In this document: one piece after another, positions 18,026-26,530 of the stretch
Numbering within the stretch: position 1 is the stretch's first letter
Layout: every line of letters starts with the position of its first letter
DNA from: Pelobium manganitolerans
GTDB lineage: Bacteria > Bacteroidota > Bacteroidia > Sphingobacteriales > Sphingobacteriaceae
Length of the DNA stretch: 64,000 nucleotides
Assembly: GCF_003609575.1 (NCBI RefSeq)
Contig: NZ_MBTA01000030.1
Location: 137,238-201,237 of the forward strand
Direction of reading: 5' to 3'
Notes under the pieces: generated by a model
Databases searched by the model: none
Told to the model about the DNA's origin: nothing
What the model saw: the letters and a program-made list of their open reading frames with translations, nothing else
Program-made: the position numbers and the translations under genes

Positions 18026-18862
18026 ATGACCAAACAGTTTATCTTGGCAATGCTGTGCCTCAGCTTGTTTGCAAGCTCTTGCGTAGTGCTGTCTAAAAAG
18101 AAGTATGAAGCCTTGATCGCACAAAAAGATTCACTTAATGTGGGGTGGGACCAAGCCAACATCAAAATCCAATCTTTAGAAGAAATGATTGCCGGTTTAA
18201 AATCTGATACGGCGGCTTTACACGCCAAAATCACAGATTTGAATAATCAGCTAGAAGGCTTAAACTCCAATTACTCGGCATTAAGCTCTAAAAGTTCATC
18301 AGAAATCAACAAGCTTTCGGCCGATTTGCAGAAGCGTGAAGCCCGCTTAAAAGAGGTGGAAGAAATTTTGCGTAAACGCGATGAAGCTACCAACGCCCTT
18401 AAAGAGAAATTGCAAAAAGCCCTCTTAGGTTTCCGCGAAAGCGGCCTAACCGTAGAAATTAAAGACGGCAAAGTATATGTTTCTTTAACAGACAAGCTTT
18501 TGTTTGATACAGGCTCCATCATCATCGATGAAAAAGGAAAGCAAGCTTTGCAAGAGCTGGCAAAAGTGTTAAATACCCAGCCCGATATTAATATCGCTGT
18601 AGAAGGGCACACAGATAACCAAAGAGTGGGTAATCTTGGCCAAATTAAAGACAACTGGGATTTAAGCGTAATGCGTGCTACCTCTGTTGTGCGTTACCTT
18701 ACAGAACAGCAAGGAATAAGCCCAGAGCGTTTAACCGCAACCGGCAAAGGACAATACCAGCCGATAGCCACCGGCAACACCGCAGAAGCGCGCAGTAAAA
18801 ACCGCCGGATAGAAATTGTGCTTTCGCCAAAATTGGATGAGCTGTATAATTTGATAAAATAA
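18026..18862 (+). CDS. OmpA-family lipoprotein with coiled coil
   Basis: This 278-residue outer membrane lipoprotein has a signal ending at Cys19 (LFASSC). A coiled-coil region of about residues 35-130 has regular L/I heptads and many K/E. The C-terminal OmpA domain (about 145-270) binds peptidoglycan, with VEGHTDNQRVG, NWDLSVMRATSVVRYL and NRRIEIVL, including the Asp and Arg used for diaminopimelate binding. It probably links the outer membrane to the cell wall. It is followed by a strong terminator. Confidence 0.88.
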   Translation: MTKQFILAMLCLSLFASSCVVLSKKKYEALIAQKDSLNVGWDQANIKIQSLEEMIAGLKSDTAALHAKITDLNNQLEGLNSNYSALSSKSSSEINKLSADLQKREARLKEVEEILRKRDEATNALKEKLQKALLGFRESGLTVEIKDGKVYVSLTDKLLFDTGSIIIDEKGKQALQELAKVLNTQPDINIAVEGHTDNQRVGNLGQIKDNWDLSVMRATSVVRYLTEQQGISPERLTATGKGQYQPIATGNTAEARSKNRRIEIVLSPKLDELYNLIK

Positions 18863-18870
18863 TGAACAAG

Positions 18871-18907
18871 AAAAAACAGGAGAGCTTATAAAGCACTCCT
18901 GTTTTTT
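18871..18907 (+). terminator. Intrinsic terminator after the OmpA-family gene
   Basis: A perfect 12-bp stem AAAAAACAGGAG / CTCCTGTTTTTT encloses a 13-nt loop and ends in a T run, 9 bp after the stop. Because the 5' arm starts with an A run, it could also stop transcripts coming from the other side. Confidence 0.88.
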
Positions 18908-18976
18908 GCGACAAAACAAGCCTTATGGCGTGTTAGAAATTATTTATAAACCTTCTAAATAGCCTCAATTGACAAA

Positions 18977-19013
18977 TTGTTGACACACAGGTTAAGGGGC
19001 GGGATTACTTTTG
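18977..19013 (+). promoter_or_regulatory. Promoter of hemA
   Basis: TACTTTTG at 19006-19013 matches TAnnTTTG exactly. TTGTTGAC at 18977-18984 supplies a -33 element at either of two phases. Transcription would start near 19020, about 15 nt before the TTG start codon of hemA, which gives a very short leader. Confidence 0.6.
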
Positions 19014-19034
19014 TAAGGTTTTTAAAGAAATAAA

Positions 19035-20264
19035 TTGAAGAACTTAAAGGTTATAGCATTTACGCACAAACAGATTGATTTAAAACAATTAGGCTGTTTG
19101 GTTTTGTGTAATGAGGCCGTTGAAGAAAGACTTCCTGTTGTAAAATCAAAATTTGATATTCCAGAGATTTTTTACTTGGCCACCTGTAACCGTGTAGAGT
19201 TTGTTTTTACCGCAGAGCAGGATATAGACGAAAAATTTGTACGCCACTTTTTGCAAGCCATGCACGGCGAGGCCATGAAAACCCAACATTTGGATATGGC
19301 GGTGCAAAATGCTTTGGTGTATGAAAATGAAGAAGCACTAAACCATTTAATGCGCGTAGCCAGTTCTTTAGAAAGTTTAGTAGTTGGCGAAAAAGAGATT
19401 TTAGCCCAAGTACGCAAAAGCTACGAAGAATGCCGGGAGTGCGGTTTTACCGGCGATTACCTGCGTTTAATCATGAGCCGGGTGGTAAAAACAGCCAAGG
19501 AAGTTTATACCTATACCAACATTTCAAAAAATCCTATTTCTGTAGTTTCTTTAGCCTATCGCCGGTTAAAAGAGCTTAATGTTTGCTCAAAATCACGCAT
19601 ACTAATTATCGGTGCAGGCGAAACCAATCAAAATATCGCCAAATATCTTAAAAAACATACTTACACCAACTTCTCGGTTTTTAACAGAACGTTTAGCAAA
19701 GCCCAAAGCTTGGCACAAGAGTTAGGCGGCGAAGCTTTTGAGTTAGCGGAGCTGGAGAATTTTAATAAAGGTTTTGATGTCATCATTACATGTACATCCC
19801 GTAACGAACCCATTATCACACCTGCGCTCTACGGCAAACTGCTTAACGGTGATGCCGAGCCCAAAGTAATTGTGGACTTAGCGGTGCCAAACGATGTTGA
19901 TCCACAGGTGTTAAAACAATATAAGGTGCAATATATTGAGGTTGGCTCTTTGAAACAGATTGCCGAGAAAAACTTGCAAGAACGTTACCACGAGCTAATT
20001 AACGGCGAGGCCATTATTGAACGTAATATAAAGGAGTTTAAGCCCATTTTGAAGCAGCGCCGCGTTGAACTGGCTATGCGCGAAGTGCCGGTAAAAATCA
20101 AAGAAATCAAAGAACGTGCTTTAACCTCGGTTTTTGCGGATGAAATTGGTGCCTTGGATGATAACTCTCGTTTGGTTTTAGAGAAGGTGATGACCTACAT
20201 GGAGAAGAAATACATTAGTGTGCCTATGGTGATGGCTAAAGATATTTTGGTTAATAACGATTAA
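19035..20264 (+). CDS. hemA: Glutamyl-tRNA reductase
   Basis: This 409-residue enzyme reduces glutamyl-tRNA to glutamate-1-semialdehyde with NADPH, the first committed step of heme synthesis by the C5 route. The catalytic cysteine is in FYLATCNRVEF (about residue 50). SLVVGEKEILAQVRKSYEE follows, then the Rossmann motif ILIIGAGETNQNIAKYL (about 191-207), and the C-terminal helical dimerisation domain. The start is TTG at 19035, and no closer ATG fits the conserved N-terminus KVIAFTHKQ. It opens the heme gene cluster. Confidence 0.95.
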   Translation: MKNLKVIAFTHKQIDLKQLGCLVLCNEAVEERLPVVKSKFDIPEIFYLATCNRVEFVFTAEQDIDEKFVRHFLQAMHGEAMKTQHLDMAVQNALVYENEEALNHLMRVASSLESLVVGEKEILAQVRKSYEECRECGFTGDYLRLIMSRVVKTAKEVYTYTNISKNPISVVSLAYRRLKELNVCSKSRILIIGAGETNQNIAKYLKKHTYTNFSVFNRTFSKAQSLAQELGGEAFELAELENFNKGFDVIITCTSRNEPIITPALYGKLLNGDAEPKVIVDLAVPNDVDPQVLKQYKVQYIEVGSLKQIAEKNLQERYHELINGEAIIERNIKEFKPILKQRRVELAMREVPVKIKEIKERALTSVFADEIGALDDNSRLVLEKVMTYMEKKYISVPMVMAKDILVNND

Positions 20265-20327
20265 GTCATAATCCGTTTTTAAGCGCTAATTTCCCCAAAT
20301 CAATTGAGCAATGCTCGTTCATAATTC

Positions 20328-20335
20328 TATTTTTG
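20328..20335 (+). promoter_or_regulatory. -7 element of the hemC promoter
   Basis: TATTTTTG matches TAnnTTTG, and TTG at 20305-20307 lies 20 nt upstream as a possible -33. The element overlaps the TTG at 20333 that would begin the longest possible frame, so that codon cannot be the start. This supports the TTG at 20354. Confidence 0.5.
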
Positions 20336-20353
20336 CATTATAACAATACGCTT

Positions 20354-21943
20354 TTGAACAGAGTAATTACGATAGGAACGCGAGGCAGCGAACTTGCGCT
20401 GTGGCAGGCAAATTACATTAAGGACCGCCTGGCAGAAATTAACGTGCAGGCCCAACTGAAAATCATCAAAACGCAGGGCGATAACATTTTAAACCTACGT
20501 TTGGATAAGTTAGAGGGCAAAGGTTTTTTTACAAAAGAGCTGGAAGAGCATTTGCTGGATGGTTCTATTGATTTAGCGGTGCACTCGCACAAAGATTTAC
20601 CTACCGTTAACCCCCCGGGCTTAATGATTGCCGCCGTTTCTGACCGTGAAGACCCATCAGAAGTTATCTTGATTTTAAAAGATTGCGTGGACAGTTCCAA
20701 AAAACTCTCGGTAAAACATAATGGCATTGTGGGCACTTCCTCTAACCGTCGCCAATCGCAACTGTTAGCCGTGCGGCCCGATCTGGAGTTTGAGAATTTG
20801 CGTGGAAACGTAAACACCCGCATCCAAAAGCTGCGCGACGAAAAATACGATGCCATTATTATGGCGAAAGCCGGCATCAGCCGTTTAAATTTAGATTTAT
20901 CAGAGTTTTATATCGAAGAGATAGAACCTACGGCAGAAATGGTTCCGGCACCTGCGCAAGGGGTTTTGGCGGTGCAAATCCGCGAAAGCGATACAGCGCT
21001 TTACCAAGTTTTACAGCAAATACATAATGCAACAGTGGCCGAACAAATTGGGGTAGAGCGTAAAGTACTTAATCTTTTTGACGGTGGTTGCCATATGCCT
21101 TTGGGCTGCTATTGCAAACAAGACGAAGAGGGTGTTTTTCATGTTTGGACCACCAAAGCTGATAACCAAAATGATTTTCCGGACAGGTTGTATGTGAATG
21201 CGCCAACTTCAGAAGGCTTGGCAGAGCATATCCTGCAAAAGTTTGATGTCGCCAACCGAAAGCTGCCGAAGAAAGTTTTTATCTCCAGAGAACTTAGCGA
21301 ACACAGCTATTTTGCAAGGGCTTTAAGCAAGCACAACATCGAAATTGATGCGCGATCTTTAATACGCACCGTACCCACCATCCATAAACTGGACTCGTAC
21401 GTTTTTAAACAGGTGGACTGGGTGTTTTTCAGCAGTAAAAACGGAATCGAATATTTCTTTTCTTTAGATCCGCTATTGCCTAAAGACGTAAAATTTGGTG
21501 TGGTAGGTCGTGGCTCCGAAGATGCCTTGCGCGCTTTGGGTAAAACGGTGTCTTTTATCGGCGAAAGCAGTGATACCGCCGAAATTTCCGAAGAGTTTGC
21601 AGCAGTGGCAAATGGCAGCACGGTTTTATTTCCGTTGGCAAAAGATTCTTTACGCAGCATCAGAAAAAGCCTTTCAGAAGACACCAAAATTATTGAGCTG
21701 GTTATTTACGAAACCATTTTAGAAGAGGATGTAGAGCCCACTTATGCAGATGTTTTGGTGTTTACCAGTCCGTCTAACGTAGATGCTTATTTCGCTGATA
21801 ACCTATTGGAGCCGGGGCAACAGATTGTAGCCATCGGAAAATCGACCGGACAAAAATTTGATGAAATGGGCGTTAAGTATATTTTGCCTGCTTCGCCAGA
21901 TGAAATAGGTTTGGCAGAGGTGGTTTTTGGAATAGATGTTTAA
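20354..21943 (+). CDS. hemC: Porphobilinogen deaminase fused to uroporphyrinogen-III synthase
   Basis: This 529-residue bifunctional protein covers two consecutive steps of heme synthesis. Residues of about 1-305 are HemC: it begins with ITIGTRGSELALWQA, has HSHKDLPT, GTSSNRRQSQL and LRGNVNTRIQKL, and its dipyrromethane-cofactor cysteine is C246 in FDGGCHMPLG. Residues of about 310-529 are a HemD-type domain with VFFSSKNGIEYFF, VVGRGSEDALRALG, LVFTSPSNVDAYF and AIGKSTGQKFDEMG. Fusion would hand the unstable linear tetrapyrrole directly to the cyclising enzyme. The start is TTG at 20354, because the upstream TTG at 20333 overlaps the promoter. The window has no separate hemD. Confidence 0.92.
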   Translation: MNRVITIGTRGSELALWQANYIKDRLAEINVQAQLKIIKTQGDNILNLRLDKLEGKGFFTKELEEHLLDGSIDLAVHSHKDLPTVNPPGLMIAAVSDREDPSEVILILKDCVDSSKKLSVKHNGIVGTSSNRRQSQLLAVRPDLEFENLRGNVNTRIQKLRDEKYDAIIMAKAGISRLNLDLSEFYIEEIEPTAEMVPAPAQGVLAVQIRESDTALYQVLQQIHNATVAEQIGVERKVLNLFDGGCHMPLGCYCKQDEEGVFHVWTTKADNQNDFPDRLYVNAPTSEGLAEHILQKFDVANRKLPKKVFISRELSEHSYFARALSKHNIEIDARSLIRTVPTIHKLDSYVFKQVDWVFFSSKNGIEYFFSLDPLLPKDVKFGVVGRGSEDALRALGKTVSFIGESSDTAEISEEFAAVANGSTVLFPLAKDSLRSIRKSLSEDTKIIELVIYETILEEDVEPTYADVLVFTSPSNVDAYFADNLLEPGQQIVAIGKSTGQKFDEMGVKYILPASPDEIGLAEVVFGIDV

Positions 21944-21949
21944 AGAGAT

Positions 21950-22033
21950 TTGAGACAGGAGATGTGAGATATGAGACGTCAGATTTGAGATTGTAGTTTA
22001 TTCAAAATTCACTCATTCAAAATTAAATACCGC
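21950..22033 (+). repeat. Low-complexity leader upstream of hemB
   Basis: The first half is a degenerate array of GAGAT/GAGAC units (about 21950-21995). The second half (about 22000-22027) is G-free and built of TTCAAAATTCA / CATTCAAAATTAAA units. It runs to within a few bases of the hemB start. The same TTCAA-type units recur at 41290-41350 in front of another start codon. Confidence 0.55.
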
Positions 22034-23005
22034 ATGTTACACAGACCAAGGAGGAACAGAAAATCGCAAGTGATCAGAGATATGGTGCAAGAGCATCATT
22101 TGCAAGCTTCTAACTTTATTTTTCCGTTATTTATTATCGATGGAAATGCGAAGAAAACGGAAGTTGCCTCTATGCCAGGCATTTTTAGGTATAGTATTGA
22201 TGAGCTTTTGCGCGAGGTAGAAAGTTGTATGAATTTGGGTTTAAAGGCTTTTGACTTATTTCCAAACATTGAAGAGTCTTTAAAAGATAAAACCGCAAGC
22301 GAAAGTTTAAACGAAAAAGGCCTGTATCTGCGCGCGATAAAGGAGGTTAAAGCGCATTTTCCGGAAGCTTGTGTGGTAACAGATGTGGCTATGGATCCCT
22401 ACAGCAGCGATGGGCACGATGGTTTTGTAGAAAACGGCGAGATAGTTAACGATAAAACTTTAAAGATTTTGGCAGATATGGCAGTGGCGCACGCCAAAGC
22501 CGGTGCCGATATTGTTGCGCCTTCTGATATGATGGACGGCAGGGTGCAGTATATCCGCGAGGCGTTAGATGCTGAGGGATTTACGCAGGTTTCCATCATG
22601 TCTTACACGGCAAAATACGCGAGTGCGTTTTACGGGCCTTTCCGCGATGCCTTAGAATCGGCGCCAAAGTTTGGTGATAAAAAAACTTACCAAATGAACC
22701 CGGCCAACCAGCGCGAAGCTTTAATTGAAGCTACCTTAGATAGCCAAGAAGGTGCTGATTTTTTAATGGTAAAGCCGGCCTTGGCTTATTTGGATGTGAT
22801 TAAACTGCTGAAAGATAATTTTGATTTGCCGATAGCAGCTTATAACGTTAGCGGCGAATATGCCATGGTTAAAGCAGCCGCGCAAAAAGGCTGGCTAAAC
22901 GAAGAAAAGGCCACGGTAGAAAAATTGATGGGCATTAAGCGAGCTGGTGCAGACGTGATTTTAACGTATCACGCCAAGGAGGTTTTGAAAAATAAGTGGA
23001 TTTAA
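22034..23005 (+). CDS. hemB: Delta-aminolevulinic acid dehydratase (porphobilinogen synthase)
   Basis: This 323-residue enzyme condenses two 5-aminolevulinate molecules into porphobilinogen. The Schiff-base lysines are K194 (SYTAKYASAFYG) and K247 (FLMVKPALAYLD), close to the E. coli positions 195 and 247. IAAYNVSGEYAM is also present. The loop that holds three zinc cysteines in zinc enzymes reads TDVAMDPYSSDGHDG here, with Ala/Asp instead of Cys, so this is the zinc-independent (Asp-rich, magnesium-type) class. It lies 90 bp after hemC and 47 bp before hemL. Confidence 0.95.
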   Translation: MLHRPRRNRKSQVIRDMVQEHHLQASNFIFPLFIIDGNAKKTEVASMPGIFRYSIDELLREVESCMNLGLKAFDLFPNIEESLKDKTASESLNEKGLYLRAIKEVKAHFPEACVVTDVAMDPYSSDGHDGFVENGEIVNDKTLKILADMAVAHAKAGADIVAPSDMMDGRVQYIREALDAEGFTQVSIMSYTAKYASAFYGPFRDALESAPKFGDKKTYQMNPANQREALIEATLDSQEGADFLMVKPALAYLDVIKLLKDNFDLPIAAYNVSGEYAMVKAAAQKGWLNEEKATVEKLMGIKRAGADVILTYHAKEVLKNKWI

Positions 23006-23052
23006 CAGGGTGTTGTTTAAACTCGGAGTTTTGCTAAATTAATATTGCTATT

Positions 23053-24423
23053 ATGTTCGATTCGATAAAAAATATATTTGGAAGCGGGAATGATGAGAAT
23101 CCGTTGGTGTACGGCGAAAAACCAGATATCAGCCGAGAAAAATCAGCGGAGCTGTATGAGAAAGCGAAAAAATGTTTCCCGGGTGGGGTAAACTCGCCTG
23201 TGCGTGCTTTTAAATCTGTTTACGGCACTCCGCTATTTATTGAAAAAGGAGACGGCTGCCGCTTATGGGATGCCGACGGTAACGAATTTATTGATTTCTG
23301 CTGTTCTTGGGGCCCCTTAATTTTGGGTCATAACCATCCAAAAGTCCGTGAAAAGGTGACAGAGGAAATGCAGAAAGGAATGTCTTTTGGTGCGCCAACT
23401 GCGTTAGAGACAGAACTTGCAGAACTTATTTTAAAAAACAACCGCTTTATCGAAAAAATTAGGTTTACCAGCTCGGGGACCGAAGCGGTAATGTCGGCCA
23501 TCCGTTTGGCCCGTGGCGCTACCAAACGCGATAAAATCATCAAATTTGAAGGTTGTTACCATGGTCATAGTGATTCATTATTGGTAAAAGCGGGCTCTGG
23601 GTTGGTTACTTTCGGCGAAACATCATCTGCAGGCATTCCAAAATCTTTTGCCGAGGAAACCATCGTTGTATCCTTAAATGATGAAGAAGCTTTAAAAGCA
23701 GCTTTTAATCAATTTAAAGACCAGATTGCATGTGTTATTATAGAGCCGGTACCGGCAAATAACGGGCTTCTGCTACAAAGCAAAGCGTATTTGCAATTTT
23801 TGAGAGAGATATGCACACAAAATGGCGCACTCCTGATTTTTGATGAAGTAATTTCCGGCTTCCGCGTAAGTTTTGAAGGTGCAGCGGGTTATTATGATAT
23901 CCAACCAGACATTATTACCTACGGAAAAATTATTGGCGGTGGCTTGCCGGTGGGCGCTTATGGTGCGTCTGCGCAGTTAATGGCCAACATATCGCCCGAA
24001 GGCGGCGTTTACCAGGCGGGCACTTTGTCCGGCAATCCGGTGGCTATGGCAGCGGGTATTGCGCAGTTAAGCGAATTGGCAAAAAGCGGCTTTTACAAAG
24101 AGCTGAACACCAAAACCGAGGAATTTACCAACGCCATTCAGCGCTATGCTACCTCCAAAAACTACGCTTTTAAGGTTTTTCAAATCGCATCTATCTTTTG
24201 GTTTGCTTTTACTGATGCGGATGCAATACAAACCGCAGAAGCTATTGACCCTGCAAGCATGGAGCAATTTAAGTTGATGCACCGCGAGCTGTTAAACCGC
24301 GGCATTTATCTGGGACCATCAGGTTACGAGGTGGGCTTTGTTTCTGTTGCGCACAGCAAAATAGATTTAGAAAAGGCAAAACGTGCTATATTTGAGTGTT
24401 TAGATATTGTTTTTAAACGTTAA
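23053..24423 (+). CDS. hemL: Glutamate-1-semialdehyde 2,1-aminomutase
   Basis: This PLP enzyme turns glutamate-1-semialdehyde into 5-aminolevulinate, the step after HemA. The PLP lysine is K292 in TYGKIIGGGLPVGAYG. Other family marks are FPGGVNSPVRAF, RFTSSGTEAVMSAIRLAR, KFEGCYHGHSD and LIFDEVISGFR. At 456 residues it is about 25 longer than usual, because of an N-terminal extension (DSIKNIFGSGNDENPLVYGE) that precedes the conserved SAELYEKAKKCFPGG. It starts 47 bp after hemB and ends 3 bp before the kinase gene. Confidence 0.95.
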   Translation: MFDSIKNIFGSGNDENPLVYGEKPDISREKSAELYEKAKKCFPGGVNSPVRAFKSVYGTPLFIEKGDGCRLWDADGNEFIDFCCSWGPLILGHNHPKVREKVTEEMQKGMSFGAPTALETELAELILKNNRFIEKIRFTSSGTEAVMSAIRLARGATKRDKIIKFEGCYHGHSDSLLVKAGSGLVTFGETSSAGIPKSFAEETIVVSLNDEEALKAAFNQFKDQIACVIIEPVPANNGLLLQSKAYLQFLREICTQNGALLIFDEVISGFRVSFEGAAGYYDIQPDIITYGKIIGGGLPVGAYGASAQLMANISPEGGVYQAGTLSGNPVAMAAGIAQLSELAKSGFYKELNTKTEEFTNAIQRYATSKNYAFKVFQIASIFWFAFTDADAIQTAEAIDPASMEQFKLMHRELLNRGIYLGPSGYEVGFVSVAHSKIDLEKAKRAIFECLDIVFKR

Positions 24424-24426
24424 TAT

Positions 24427-25296
24427 ATGCGCCTGAAGCCCATCACCATATTTTATGCGGTAGTTATTTATGCCGTTTCCCAGCTTTTTTGGTGGGCTGC
24501 TTTGCTGGTCGAGCTACAACCCACACGCCGTGGGATGATCATTGGCGAAGGTGTTGTTTTTATTACTTTAATGGCTTTTGGGATTTATAAACTCCATGAA
24601 GCCATCAATCGCGAAAAGCGGATAACCGGCCAGCAGAAAAACTTTTTGCTTTCGGTAACGCACGAGCTGAAATCGCCCCTGGCATCTATAAAACTTTACC
24701 TGCAAACCATTAACAAGCGCGAGTTGGACAAAGAGCAACAGCGTAGTTTTATTGCCAAATGTTTGTTAGATATTGAACGTTTGGACGATTTAGTGGAAAA
24801 CATGCTGCTGGCTACCAAGATTGAAAATAAATCTTACAGCTTTCCAAAGCAAGATTTAAACCTGTCGGATCTGGTAGAGAAAATCGTTTCGCGCTTGCAA
24901 ATCCACGTCTGCAGCAAAGAATCTATCCTTACCTCCATTGATCCTAACGTTTTTATCACCGGCGATCAATTCGCGATTTCATCGGTAGTGACCAACCTGA
25001 TAGAAAATGCGGTAAAGTACTCGCCAGATTGCGTGCCGGTGCATGTTGACTTGCACAGAAACGAGAACGGGACGGTCTGTTTTAAAGTTGCCGATTTAGG
25101 AATGGGCATTCCGGATGAGGAAAAACCCAAAATATTTGATAAATTTTACCGTGTTGGAAGCGAGGAAACGCGGAAAACAAAAGGTACCGGCTTAGGCTTG
25201 TTTATAGTGAAGCAGGTTTTAGATAACCATAGGGCGCAAATTAGGGTAAAAAATAACCAGCCAAGAGGAACGGTTTTTGAAGTTTCTTTTAATTAA
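24427..25296 (+). CDS. Sensor histidine kinase embedded in the heme cluster
   Basis: This 289-residue inner membrane histidine kinase has two membrane helices (about 8-29 and 38-56) with almost no periplasmic loop, so it probably senses a membrane or cytoplasmic signal. The phosphorylated histidine is H79 in LSVTHELKSPLASIK. The ATPase domain has NLIENAVKYSP (N box), DLGMGIPDEE (G1), FYRVGSEETRKTKGTGLGLFIV (F and G2, in parts). It lies 3 bp after hemL and 12 bp before the response regulator, and it is co-oriented with the heme genes. A link to heme or redox state is plausible but not shown. Confidence 0.9.
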   Translation: MRLKPITIFYAVVIYAVSQLFWWAALLVELQPTRRGMIIGEGVVFITLMAFGIYKLHEAINREKRITGQQKNFLLSVTHELKSPLASIKLYLQTINKRELDKEQQRSFIAKCLLDIERLDDLVENMLLATKIENKSYSFPKQDLNLSDLVEKIVSRLQIHVCSKESILTSIDPNVFITGDQFAISSVVTNLIENAVKYSPDCVPVHVDLHRNENGTVCFKVADLGMGIPDEEKPKIFDKFYRVGSEETRKTKGTGLGLFIVKQVLDNHRAQIRVKNNQPRGTVFEVSFN

Positions 25297-25308
25297 ATCG
25301 AAAGCATT

Positions 25309-26016
25309 ATGTCTGTAAAACAAAGAATTTTGTTGATGGAAGATGAAGAACATCTTTTGGAAGCCATCAAACTGAACCTCGAAATGGAAGGTTTTTTTGT
25401 ACGCGCCGTAACCGACGGTAAAAAAGCGCTTAAAGTTTATAAAGAAGAGAAGTTTAACCTCATTATTTTAGACGTGATGGTGCCAGAGATTGACGGTTTC
25501 CAGGTTGCCGAAACCATCCGTTTAGAAAATAGCGAGGTGCCAATCATGTTTTTAACTGCGAAAAACACCTCAGAAGACCGTATCACGGGTTTAAAAAAAG
25601 GCGCGGATGATTATTTGACCAAACCTTTTAATTTAGAAGAGCTGATATTACGGGTAAACAATCTTATAAAGCGCAGCGCCAAAGGCGAGGAGCTGAAAGA
25701 GATTAACTCGTATAAAATTGGCGATAAAACCATTTATTTCAATTCTTTTGAGTTAAAGAATGAGGACGGTAGCATCACGCCGCTTACCAAGAAAGAAACC
25801 ATGTTGTTAAAACTGCTGATAGAGCGGAAAGATGAAGCTGTATCGCGCGAGCAGATTTTGGAAACGGTATGGAATTACGACGTGTATCCATCCACCCGCA
25901 CCATCGACAACTTTATTCTAACGTTTAGAAAATACTTTGAGCCGGATCAGAAAAACCCGATTTATTTCCATTCTATACGCGGTGTAGGCTATAAATTTAC
26001 AGACGGGCACGCCTAA
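25309..26016 (+). CDS. OmpR-family response regulator
   Basis: This 235-residue two-domain regulator has an N-terminal receiver with acidic E11/D12, phosphoacceptor D55 (LIILDVMVPEIDGF), a threonine in MFLTAKN and lysine in YLTKPFN. The C-terminal winged helix (about 135-232) of OmpR/PhoB type has LTKKETMLLKLLIERKDEAVSREQIL and TRTIDNFILTFRKYF. It is the cognate partner of the kinase just upstream. Its targets are unknown. The next gene starts 1 bp after its stop. Confidence 0.92.
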   Translation: MSVKQRILLMEDEEHLLEAIKLNLEMEGFFVRAVTDGKKALKVYKEEKFNLIILDVMVPEIDGFQVAETIRLENSEVPIMFLTAKNTSEDRITGLKKGADDYLTKPFNLEELILRVNNLIKRSAKGEELKEINSYKIGDKTIYFNSFELKNEDGSITPLTKKETMLLKLLIERKDEAVSREQILETVWNYDVYPSTRTIDNFILTFRKYFEPDQKNPIYFHSIRGVGYKFTDGHA

Positions 26017-26017
26017 G

Positions 26018-26530
26018 ATGTTTACCAACGGGGCGCGTGTATTAGTAGTTGTATTATTAGCTTTAGCATCGGCTTTTGCAGCTTGGCAGGGTGTTTTTGA
26101 AATTGCGGCTTTAGGCCTGATGTTTATCGGGTTAATTGTTTGGGGCTATTTTAAAGAAGGCCCGGTAATTTTAGCCGCAAAAGCTTTTAAACAAAAAAAC
26201 TATCAGAAAGCTAAAGCCTTATTGCACAGTATTGCTAAGCCCGATTGGCTAAACAAACGCCGTAAGCCCTATTATTATTACATGTTGGGCAATATCGCAG
26301 TTACCGAAGCACATTTTGCGGAAGCCGAGGTTTACTTAGCAAGGGCAGCGGTTTTAGGTTTGCGCGCAAATGATTTAGGTGTTAGTTTAATGCATTTAGC
26401 CAATATCGCCCTGCGCAATAAAGACAAAGAAAAAGGCTTGCTGTGGATACAAAAATCGCAGAATTTGCCACTTACAGAAAAGTATAAGAGTATATTAACC
26501 AAAATAGAGAAAGAGTTACAAAAAGTTTAG
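26018..26530 (+). CDS. Small membrane protein with TPR-like tail
   Basis: This 170-residue protein has two adjacent membrane helices in the first 45 residues, then an alpha-helical region with TPR-like spacing (KAKALLHSIAKPDW, PYYYYMLGNIAVTEAHFAEAEVYLARAA, LMHLANIALRNKDKEKGLLWI, in parts). I do not recognise a named family. It sits 1 bp after the response regulator and its stop abuts the hemE start, so it is translated as part of the heme operon. It may scaffold a membrane complex (inference only). Confidence 0.7.
   Translation: MFTNGARVLVVVLLALASAFAAWQGVFEIAALGLMFIGLIVWGYFKEGPVILAAKAFKQKNYQKAKALLHSIAKPDWLNKRRKPYYYYMLGNIAVTEAHFAEAEVYLARAAVLGLRANDLGVSLMHLANIALRNKDKEKGLLWIQKSQNLPLTEKYKSILTKIEKELQKV

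Noticed and set aside
20333-20353. TTG at 20333 as hemC start
   Set aside because: It lies in the -7 element TATTTTTG; TTG at 20354 fits the HemC N-terminus.
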